Part shown: piece by piece, positions 55,371 through 64,000 of the stretch | How the letters are laid out: every line of letters starts with the position of its first letter | Numbering within the stretch: the stretch's first letter is position 1 | NCBI GenBank assembly: GCA_964007475.1 | Contig: OZ023274.1 | Location: 56,753,851 to 56,817,850 of the forward strand | Reading direction: 5' to 3' | DNA length: 64,000 nt | Source of the DNA: Hybos culiciformis | Taxonomy: Eukaryota; Arthropoda; Insecta; Diptera; Hybotidae | The notes under the pieces: model-generated | What the model saw: only the letters and a program-made list of their open reading frames with translations | Told to the model about the DNA's origin: nothing | Databases searched by the model: none | Program-made: the position numbers and the translations under genes

Positions 55371-55562
55371 ACATAAGGTAACCACTCCTCAACATATTTT
55401 TTAGTGAACTTCAACATAAGGTAACCACTCCTCAATTTTTTTTTTCTTAGTGAACTTCAATATAAGGTAACCACTCCTCAATTTTTTTTTAAAGGGACAA
55501 CAACATAAGGTAACCATTCCTCAATTATTTTAATTTCAATACATGGTAACCACTCCGCAATT
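55371..55562 (+). repeat. Five tandem leader repeats just before gag
   Basis: ATAAGGTAACCACTCCTCAA or a close variant occurs at about 55374, 55416, 55462, 55504 and 55541, spaced 37-46 bp apart with T-rich linkers. Each holds AAGGTAAC, which resembles a 5' splice site. The last copy ends about 25 bp before the gag ATG. Confidence 0.9.
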
Positions 55563-55585
55563 ATTTTAATTTCGAAAAATTTTTT

Positions 55586-56881
55586 ATGGAAGAAGCTCGT
55601 CTCGAAATTAAAACAGCTAAAGAAAATTTTTGTAAAGCTTACAAACGCATTCTGAAAGACCTTAAACCAAAAAACTTAGATACATTACAAGCAATTAAAT
55701 TAAATATTGAAGAAACATATAACATCTACGTACATACAGTTCTTCAAGCTTGTATTACATTCGAAGAACATCATCTAACATTAACTAAAGATTGTCATCA
55801 TTGTTACTATAAATTACAAGAAAGCTTCAAAAAATTAAAGTGTATAGATCTACTTCCAAAAGATATTCTAATACAGATCAAAATAATTCAAAGCGATACA
55901 GAACAAAGTTCAGTAAAATCAAATAGTTCTGAAGAAAACTTTGACGATACTCTTGACAAAATGGCTCTTTCTAATGTTGAATTTTTGCGTACAGCTAGTT
56001 CACAGATAAATAGAAATTATAGTGGTGATCCATTATCACTTAAATCTTTCATCGATTCAATAAATTTATTGGACACACTAGCAGAAACACAAGTCTTAAA
56101 AAATTTATTAGCTAATTTTATTTTATCAAAGCTTGATGGTACAGCTCGCTAATCTATAGCTGATACGTCTAATACAGTAGAACTTATTAAGCAAGATCTT
56201 AATAATTCAATAAGACCAGAAAGTTCTAAAATTATAGAGGGAAAAATAAAAGCTCTGAGAACGGATAGGAACTCTTTACAAAATTTTTCAGAAAAGGCTA
56301 AAGAATTGGCTGAAGCTTTTCGTCGTTCACTTGTCTTAGAAGGTATACCAACACAAAAAGCTAAAGAAATTTGTATTGAAAAAACAGTTGAAATGTGCAG
56401 AAATAATGCAAGATCTGATCTGACCAAAGTAGTTTTATCATCGACCAAATTTGAAGATCCTAGAGAAGTAGTCTCAAAATTTTTAATAGAAATAGATTTA
56501 CAATCGCAAGAAAAACAGGTTCTGTCGTTTAGAACAAAAAACAATAATAATTCGTCTAGCAATTCTTATAGAAATTGTACCAATAATAATTTTCGTGGAA
56601 ATTATAACAGGGGAAATTTTAGACACCAAAATCAACGATTTGTAAATAATAATTTTCAAAACAATAATCGTAATAATTGGAACAATAATCGAGGTAATTT
56701 TAATAATAATCGAGGTAACTATAACAATAATCGTGGAAACTTTAATAATAATCGCGGTAATAGAGGAAATATAAATAGAAATTTTAACCAAAATAATTAT
56801 GTACGATACGCGGGAAACGACCAGGCCCCCAAAACGGCCAGGGGGAACAAGATCAAATGCGTTTACAGCAAAATTAAATAA
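55586..56881 (+). pseudogene. gag: gypsy (mdg1/412-like) gag with one premature stop
   Basis: The frame runs from ATG 55586 to TAA 56879-56881 (431 codons), interrupted only by TAA at 56150-56152 after LSKLDGTAR, so a single point change may have killed it. The N-terminal part is helical with conserved Cys and His residues (CITFEEHHLTLTKDCHHCYY). The middle fits the capsid helices (LVLEGIPTQKAKEICIEKTV). The C-terminus is Asn/Arg/Gly-rich with repeats of NNNRGNF (about 56690-56760) and no CCHC knuckle, so RNA binding would rely on basic residues. Gag builds the virus-like particle. The 3' end overlaps the pol frame by about 80 bases. Confidence 0.88.
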
Positions 56882-58648
56882 TAACGCTAACTTTAATAAA
56901 CATTGCTTTAATCCTAGTTCACAATTTAACTCACATTCAAACTCGAATACAACGAAATTTTTTTATAACTCTAATTTAAGACCAAATGCAAACAGAAGTA
57001 CGAATTATTCAAACGAAAATAAAAATTTTCTCAATTATTATCCAAATTTATATACAAAACCTAAATTAATTACAAAAAATGTTTTTAACATCAATCCAAA
57101 TTTTTCTGATTTTATTATCTTAAATTCTAAATTAAATTTCCAAGGCTCAACATTTCTAGTCGATACTCAAGCAGATATTTCGTTAATAAAAATTTCATCA
57201 ATCAATTCAAATTTTAACTTAGAAAATAAATTAAATTCAAATAATATTATAAGCATTTTGGGAATAACGCAAAATTCTATAAAAAGTTTAGGTACAATCA
57301 ACGTCAATTTTCATTTTAAACATACAATTTTATCTTGTTTACTACACGTAGTTCCAGATGAATTTAATATCCCTTCGGATGGTATTTTAGGCAAAGACTT
57401 TCTCAAATTCTATAAGTGTCAAATAAATTATGATTCTATGCAATTAACACTCAACAATAATTTTTATTCTTTTTCAATTCCAATTTTAGAAAACCCTAGT
57501 GAAAATTCAATTGTTTTACCTTCTAGATGTGAAGTCATTCGTACTTTCATTCTTCCAAATGATTCTCCTTGTGTGGTACTTGACCAAGAAATCGCACCTG
57601 ATATTTTCGTTCCACGTACGATAGTTTCATCAAAAACTCCTTTAATTAAAGTTTTAAACTTATCAGATAAAATTCGAATAATTCCTAAAAATACTTCACT
57701 TAAATCAGAACCTCTTTCAAATTTTAACATCTTAAGAATAGACACAAATAAAAATCAGAATAGAACAAACAAATTGCTTCAAATATCTAAAAATACCAAA
57801 CCGCAATATCAAGAAAAATTATTAAATTTATGCGAACAATATAGTAATATTTTCCATATGAAAGATGATAAAATGACAACAAATAACTTCTATACACAAA
57901 ATTTAAGGATAGATAATAATACTCCAGTATATGTGAAGAATTATAGACTTCCATACTCTCAAAAACAGGAAATCGACGACCAAGTAAATAATTTATTAAA
58001 AAATGATCTTATTGAACCAAGCCAATCTAATTTTAACAGCCCTATTATTTTAGTGCCTAAGAAAGGTTCAGATAAAAAATGGAGATTATGCATAGATTAC
58101 CGTCTAGTAAATAAAAAATTAATTGCAGATAAATATCCACTGCCAAGAATAGAAGACATATTAGACAATTTAGGCAGATCAAAATTTTTTACTGTACTCG
58201 ACCTTTACTCAGGATTTCATCAAGTTCCACTTAATGAAAACTCACGAGATATAACATCTTTTAGCACAGACAAAGGTTCTTTTAGATGGAAAGTTCTTCC
58301 ATTTGGTCTAAATGTCTCACCCAATTCCTTTTCTAGAATGATGGCGTTAGCGTTCTCAGGTCTTACACCGTTACAATGTTTTCTATATATTGACGATATC
58401 ATATGTATTGGCTGTTCAGTCGAACATCACCTTAAAAATCTTAAATCTATTTTCGAAGTTTGTAAAAAATTCAATCTTAAACTTAATCCAGAAAAATGTT
58501 CGTTTTTCAAAAATGAAGTTACATACCTAGGACATAAATGTACCGATCGAGGTATTTACCCAGATAGTAGCAAAATAGATACGATCAGAAACTATCCAGT
58601 ACCAAGAGATAAAGACGCTACCAAACGATTTGTTGCATTTATGAACTA
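56799..58648 (+). pseudogene. pol: gypsy pol, first part: protease and reverse transcriptase
   Basis: The pol frame is +1 relative to gag and overlaps its end. A retropepsin region reads FLVDTQADISLIK (about residues 118-130) with ILGKDFL about 75 residues later. RT follows from about residue 375: VYVKNYRLPYSQKQEIDDQV, PIILVPKKGSDKKWRLCIDY, KYPLPRIEDIL, FTVLDLYSGFHQ, FGLNVSPNSFSRMM and the catalytic LYIDDIICIG, then LNPEKCSFFKNEVTYLGH. RT would copy the element's RNA into DNA. The frame is intact until 58648 where a foreign element interrupts it within the connection to RNase H. The protease has DTQ where most retropepsins have DTG or DSG. Confidence 0.92.
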
Positions 58649-59334
58649 CACTGAAAAAAAAAACTGTAGTGATTTTGAATAAAAATTTTATTAAATATTT
58701 AACACCTCATTTCTTCACTTTAAATAGCGTTTTGTTAATTTTTTTTTCTATTTGAATATATTTTGTTGAATTAAATATTTTTAGCAGCATCATTTTGTCA
58801 CTTTGAATAAAAATAAAATTTAACAAAATATTCTTCGCCTTTTGCATTTCGAATAAAATTTCTTTAAAATTTTGAAAAAAATATTTTCAAAATAAAGAAT
58901 TTTTATTTGAAATGAAAAAAAAATTTTAATAAACTGAAAAAACGGATTTACGAAAATTCTATTCAATTTAGTTTTGACTAAATTTGAAAATTGATAAAAT
59001 AAATGATATTTATTTCTTCATGATGAAGAAAAATTAATCAAGATAAATAAAATACATATTTTATTTTTTTCTGGAATTTTTGAAAAAAAAATTTATTATT
59101 TTTGAAGAAAACGTGTTTGATTTCAATAAAAACGCTGGAAGTTACTTCGGCCCATAATTTGATGGTACAAAGTTTGAAAAACAGGCTATAAGATTTTTTT
59201 TAAGTTTTTTATGCGGAAAAAAAAACTTTGCCGTCATAAACCTTTTAAAAAATCTTTTAAACCTTTTAAATTTAAAATGAGAAAAAAGGTTTGTATTCAA
59301 AAATCGCTTTAATTTTTTTCAGTTTCAACATTTA

Positions 59335-59530
59335 TTTTCAATGTGAATAAAATTTTTATTTTAAGATAGGTAATATGAAAAATTAAAATTCATAAAAATA
59401 TTAAAATTGAATAAATTTCTTCTTGTTTCAACAAGAAACAAGAAGAAATTTATTTGTCTTGAAAATTCCAAATTTTTAATTTTTCATATTGACTATTAAA
59501 TTAAAAATTTTATTCACATTGAAAATAAAT
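59335..59530. repeat. Inverted repeat with a perfect central hairpin
   Basis: CAACATTTATTTTCAATGTG with AATAAAATTTTTA on the left faces TAAAAATTTTATTCACATTG with AAAATAAA on the right. At the centre, AAATTTCTTCTTGTTTC and GAAACAAGAAGAAATTT pair perfectly around a five-base loop (about 59415-59455). Confidence 0.85.
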
Positions 59531-60508
59531 TTTGAAACTGAAAGAAAGTTAAAACAATTTTTGAATAGAAAGATTTTTTTTTCATTTTGAAGAAATTTTA
59601 TTTTAATTCAATAGTCAATACCAATAGCATCTTATTTTGGCAAGACGCAAAATGTCATTTGGAAAGTATATTCTTTGGAAAAGGTTGTTCTTATAAAATA
59701 TAAAACTTTGAAAAATTTGTAAAAAAATGCTATATAATTTTCAGAAATCAGGCAACTATTTTTGGTAAGTTTATTTTTCCTTTGAATTAAATTTTTTTAA
59801 ATTTAAACAAAATACTCTTTTTAGATCAAATCAGACTACAATCACATCAATCGGAAAAAAATTGAAATATTAATCGTAGTGAATGTGAACAGAATTCAGT
59901 TAAGTACTATTATTTTTTTTAATTGTTTTGTTTTAATTATTTCCTACTGAGTTCTTGTTACTAAAAGCAAATTAAAAAAATTATAAAAAGTCTTTAATTA
60001 AATTTTTTTTTCTATTTTTTTTTATCTAGGAATATTATTTTCTACAATCTACAACAAAAGGGTAAGGGAAAAATCCTCAAGGAACGGTTTATGACAAATA
60101 TTTCAACTCTTCGCTTAAAATTGTTGTTTGATTCCTGTTCGATCGCATACTAAATCATCAGTTAAAAACGATAAAACGTCTGCTGACGAACCTTTTAATT
60201 GGTAAGAGATCTAAGAGACTTATTAATTTTTCAATTTTCAAAAAATATTTATTATTTCAGGTTCAATTGAAACTGATATTGAATAACATCTTGAACAAAT
60301 TGTTTGATAGAATCGTTAAGAATATATTGAAATATGTTTAAATATGTAACATAACATAAGTAAATAAAGCATACATTTATCAGTTATACTATTTCAAAAA
60401 ATGTCTTTTTATTTAATTAATGTTTTGTTTATTACAGGACTAATCTTTGAGGTTTATTTTTATTACAGGTCACTTTCACAATATCCGGCTCGGGCACATT
60501 GAAAACCA

Positions 60509-60723
60509 GCATGAAAAAAAATTTTTCAGTGGAAAAATGTTTTTTCCGTATAAATAATAAAGGAGTAAGTTTTTTATTCAAATCCAGCAAATAATTTTTC
60601 ATTTGCAAAAAAGACATTGTTATTATTCAAGTGAAAAATTATTTTCTGGATTTGAATAAAAAACTTACTCCTTTATTATTTGTACGGAAAAAACATTTTT
60701 CCACTGAAAACATTTTTTTTCAT
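60509..60723. repeat. Long hairpin, arms about 95 bp
   Basis: The left arm (60509-60604) includes GTGGAAAAATGTTTTTTCCG and AATAAAGGAGTAAGTTTTTT. The right arm (60629-60723) carries their reverse complements with few mismatches. The loop is about 25 bases. Confidence 0.88.
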
Positions 60724-61284
60724 GCTGACAAAAAAATTTCGTAAATATGAAGAAAAAAAAAATTTATTAATGTTGAAGAAAATTTTATTCTAAATGAAAA
60801 ATATTTCCTGGATTTGAATAAAACATTTGTTGACTATTATTCAATTGAAAAAAGATTTCTTCATTCTGAAAAATTGAAGTTAATTTTTTTTACATTGACG
60901 AAAAATTTCGTAGATGTGACGAAATTTAAGGTTGAAAGACTAATTTTAAAAATATATTTGTTGATTTGACGAATTTCCTTCAGAAAATTTATTTAAAATG
61001 AAGAAACAAAATCAATTTAGAAGAAAATTTCTTATATCGGAAGAATCGTATTTAAAAACATTTTTCATACTTAAAATTTCTTCGTCAACTTGAAGAAATT
61101 TCTATAATAAAATTTCTTATAATAGAAGATTATTTTATTAAAAATGACAAAGATAGAATGAAAATAATTTGATTGAATAAATTTCTTCATATCTAATGTG
61201 AAGAGTGGTTGACCCCTATTTGATCACTGTTTCTTCACATTAATATCGTTTTTCTTCAAATTCACTTCCTCTTTTGGTTCAGTG

Positions 61285-62298
61285 TACTATAGAAAATTTA
61301 TACCCAACTTTGCATCTATAGCCAAACCATTAAATAATATGACAAGACTAAGAGTGTAATTGTTAAATTGTTTAATTAATCCTCCAATCTTAAATTATCC
61401 AAACTTTTCAAAACCTTTCATCATTACTGTTGACGCTTCTAACTTGGGAATAGGATCCACCCTAAGTCAGGAGATCGATGGCAACGATTTACCAATTTCA
61501 TATTCTTCACGTAGTTTCACAAAAGGTGAAATGAATAAATCAACGATCGAAAAAGAATTAGCTGCAATACACTTCGCAATTTTACACTATAGACCATATA
61601 TTTACGGAACAAAATTTACTATTAGATCTGATCATAAACCTCTAATTTATCTGTTTTCTTTAAAAAACCCATCTTCAAAATTAACTAGAATGAGACTAGA
61701 TATAGAAGAATATAATTTTACAGTAGAGTATATTAAGGGAAAAAATAATGTTGTAGCAGATGCACTTTCTCGTATCTCAATAGATGAATTAAAATCAATA
61801 CAAAACCAAGAACATAAAGTTAATGTAACAACGCGATTAATGTCTAAAAATAAAGAATCACAAAATACAAAAATTCATGAAAATAATAATAAAAATACTA
61901 ATAAAAGTTTAGAACAAAAAGGAAAAATAATAATTTATGAGGGTAAATTTAATTATAAAATACCTCAACTAATCTTTAACTCAATAGATAGTTGTAAAAT
62001 ATACAAAAAACGTAAACTAGTTTACACAAACGACATTTCAAATATTTACCAGACATTAGAGCCTGGATATAGTAAAATTTTAAAAAAAGAGACAATTCTA
62101 GCATTGTTTCTCGTTCAACTAGAAAAAACCCTAATTAAAACAAAAATTTATAAAATTCAAATAAATAAAGAAGATGATATATTTAAATTATTTAATACGA
62201 AAGAATTCATTAACATTTCAAAAAAGAATATAAAAGAATTAGAAATCGCGATAGTTTCACGTCATTTACCCATTAACTTTGTGTCTTTAACGTGTTAA
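61285..62298 (+). pseudogene. pol: gypsy pol, second part: RNase H and tether region
   Basis: After the inserted element, pol resumes with YRKFIPNFASIAKPLNNMTR. The frame then stops at 61347-61349, where about 15-20 codons seem to have been deleted. RNase H continues from 61360: PFIITVDASNLGIGSTLSQE, KGEMNKSTIEKELAAIHFAI, FTIRSDHKPLIYLFSLKNP and NNVVADALSRI. The conserved acidic residues (TVDAS, KELAA, RSDHKPL, VVADALSR) are present. The rest to 62298 is the lysine-rich stretch that precedes integrase in this group. No integrase domain follows: unrelated LINE sequence begins soon after. Confidence 0.88.
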
Positions 62299-62469
62299 GT
62301 TGTGTTGCGGATAAAATTACTTTTATTTTCTTTTTTTTAATTATTTTCTTGACCTACACTTAAATTTTTTGTGCTTACTTGCAATTTTTTATTTTTTTAT
62401 ATATTAAAGAAATTTTAATTATACTTAATTTTATTGTGATTGTTCGTAAGTTTAATTTTACATTCTAAT
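62299..62469 (+). other. Junction between gypsy pol and a LINE 5' end
   Basis: About 170 AT-rich bases hold no gene. They may be the 5' untranslated region of the LINE that starts at 62470, but the exact boundary is not visible. Confidence 0.4.
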
Positions 62470-64000
62470 ATGGCAAATAAGTGCGATTTACCATCATGCT
62501 CTAACTTTGATAAAAAATCAAAGTATATTACTTGTAAAGGATTCTGCAAGAAATCCTTCCACGGCTCATGTCTATTTCGTGACAGAGATTGGAAGGATTC
62601 AGCCTTAAATGACTACTTCATATGTTCTGACTGCCAACAGACAGAAGATATTGTTCGTGACATCCAAGAGCAGCTAACGAAAAACATCAAAGAATTAAAA
62701 TCTGACAACGACGGTTTAATGAATATGGGTCAGAAGACAATTAAACGCAACTCTGACAATTTTTCAGAAATGGCTAAAACATTTGATAGTTTAAATTCCT
62801 GTATTATTGATAGCCAAAACTATTTTAAATCAACACAGAAAACCCTGCTTACAACAATTGAGACAGCTATTGATTTGCAGATTAATAAATATCTATCCAC
62901 CGTAACCAAAGATCTCGACAACCGTATTGGAAACATTATTGACAATAAATTGAAGCCTTACTTGGATAATATTAGCATGATCGACAAAGCAGCCGTTAAC
63001 GATACCGTGGTTGTTATTGATAGATTGGACACACTCTACAAAAAGCTGAAAGAAGTCGTAATGAATAACCAGCAAGAAATCGCTACTGAAATGCACAATC
63101 TAAGTACATCTCTCAATGTAAGTAGTGATAATAATATAATATCCACATCCCGTGCCAATAATGACATAGATATTAATGAAATATCCAAATTGCAATCTCC
63201 GCCTACGTTAGCAGATGAATTAAAAAAATCTTCTACACAGACAACTGATAAAAAACCTAAAGAAAAGATAACCAAGATCAAACCAATCATTGACAAAAAG
63301 AAGGATATGGGCTCTATTCGCATATCAAATGCACCACCTTACGGAATGGATTAAAGTTTTTATTAAGAATAATTTTAAGGTTAGTATTAGTGATTGTAAG
63401 TCTGTTACTCCGCGAAAAATAACAAAAAAAAATCTAACCCATATGAATTTCAAAATTTCTGCCAGCAACAAAACCTTAACCCTTCTTTTAAATAAGACTT
63501 CTATTAATAAGTGGAAAAACATGAAAGTGTCACGCTGGTCTGAAAATGTCCCGAATGAAAATCTCCCGAATAAAAAATTTAACAATAATTCAAATTTTAA
63601 AAATATAGCTCAAAATCAACATTCGAGGTCACCTAAATATAGTAATTTTATACAGGCCGAAACAATAAATCCTTATAAACCTCCTGTCAAAAATCAATTT
63701 CAGCCCACCCCGATTATTAATCCTTACAAACCTCCTGTTAATAATCAATTTGAGCCCACCCCGACTCCACCCTCATTTCTCGACCCACTTTTTCCTCCAA
63801 TCGTTAAATTGACACAAAAATCTCTTGTGTCTGACAATGGCCGTTATGTTCTGGCACGATTGCGTGACAAAAAATTATATGACGATATAAGACTTTATCT
63901 CGCTTACCTGTATGATAAGGATGACTCGTTTAGTATCAATGGAAAGACCACCACTTACATTAGAACGAGACTGTTAGAAGAAGGCCTTCCTACCGACATT
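62470..64000 (+). pseudogene. LINE ORF1 with PHD-like finger and coiled coil, runs off window
   Basis: The best start is ATG 62470 (MANKCDLPSCSNF), after a weaker upstream in-frame methionine. Residues 5-60 form a PHD/RING-like Cys/His finger (CDLPSC, YITCKGFCKKSFHGSC, YFICSDC). Residues 65-220 are long and helical with heptad-like spacing. The frame ends at TAA 63352-63354, but a +1 frame from about 63345 continues (TEWIKVFIKNNF, then VSISDCKSVTPRK), giving an RRM-like region and a Pro-rich tail with two similar NPYKPPV blocks (about 63669 and 63720). One base has therefore been gained or two lost. Such ORF1 proteins bind LINE RNA. No RT is reached. A host PHD protein is less likely given the gypsy context. 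Confidence 0.6.

Larger units (their letters stand above)
58649..61284. mobile_element. 2636-bp TA-flanked hairpin-rich element inserted in pol
   Basis: It begins CACTGAAAAAAAAAA and ends TTTTGGTTCAGTG; the terminal repeat is only CACTGAA. TA lies on both sides (58647-58648 and 61285-61286), and removing the element plus one TA restores the pol reading MNYYRKFIP. The interior encodes no protein but has two long inverted repeats (about 59335-59530 and 60509-60723), many near-inverse TTGAATAAAA/TTTTATTCAA phrases, and splice-like signals (59765-59824, 60202-60260). It is a nonautonomous element larger than most, with an unknown mobiliser. Confidence 0.85.

Noticed and set aside
56498..56791. 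Minus-strand open frame rich in Ile and Val opposite gag
   Set aside because: It is the shadow of the Asn/Gly-rich repeats of gag on the other strand.

Overview
The window is AT-rich nuclear DNA from an insect. Three things point that way: a mitochondrial fragment with the ancestral insect gene order and insect mitochondrial codon use, a CPF-type cuticle protein gene, and an arthropod transposon set (P, hAT, MULE, Tc1, Jockey/I-type LINEs, BEL/Pao, mdg1/412-type gypsy). A beetle is my weak guess from the style of the cuticle protein. Only one ordinary host gene is convincing, the cuticle protein gene at 28304-28966. Nearly everything else is mobile DNA, mostly broken and nested.

Layout. 1-1538: AT-rich, no gene. 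1539-4795: nuclear mitochondrial insertion (nad6, trnP, trnT, nad4L, nad4, trnH, start of nad5), whose nad4 is split by a 778-bp inverted-repeat element carrying a tRNA-like module. 4788-10020: duplicated and rearranged MULE and hAT debris, including a MULE transposase C-terminus in frame with a RING-like domain. Five to six copies of a structured, Helentron-like repeat (left end, ~90-bp subrepeats, 12-bp GC-rich minisatellite, terminal long hairpin) lie at 6600, 8478, 10010, 20950, 30440 and 47278. 11690-14500: I-type LINE relic with RNase H. 14942-17005: hAT-like element with another inverted-repeat element nested in it. 17565-20485: degraded uncharacterised transposon gene, Jockey-type LINE and hAT remnant. 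23390-24285: Tc1 relic. 28207-29013: the cuticle gene with promoter and poly(A) signal. 29519-33450: LINE, structured repeat, hAT and LINE relics.

33989-37772 is the most intact mobile element: a P-element-like transposon with matching terminal inverted repeats, flanking direct repeats, an internal 19-bp inverted repeat and a full-length THAP/DDE transposase reading frame with a predicted 50-nt intron. 37867-46142 holds two copies of a TA-flanked element family that also carries the tRNA-like module; each copy holds a hAT element with a perfect 8-bp target duplication. Between them lies a large foldback made of a 14-bp minisatellite in opposite orientations (40605-41545). 47278-49430 is a structured repeat with a 1.3-kb minisatellite. 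50375-51600: BEL/Pao relic. 53394-62298: mdg1/412-like gypsy element (LTR, tRNA-Arg-type primer site, leader with tandem repeats, gag, pol) whose pol is split by a 2636-bp TA-flanked, hairpin-rich element. 62300-64000: 5' end of a LINE whose ORF1 has a PHD-like finger, running off the window.

The strongest candidates for something not already catalogued are the TA-flanked inverted-repeat elements sharing a tRNA-like module, the hairpin/minisatellite repeat family, and the apparently intact P-like element. All calls come from reading the sequence. Family names rest on recalled motifs; no searches were run.
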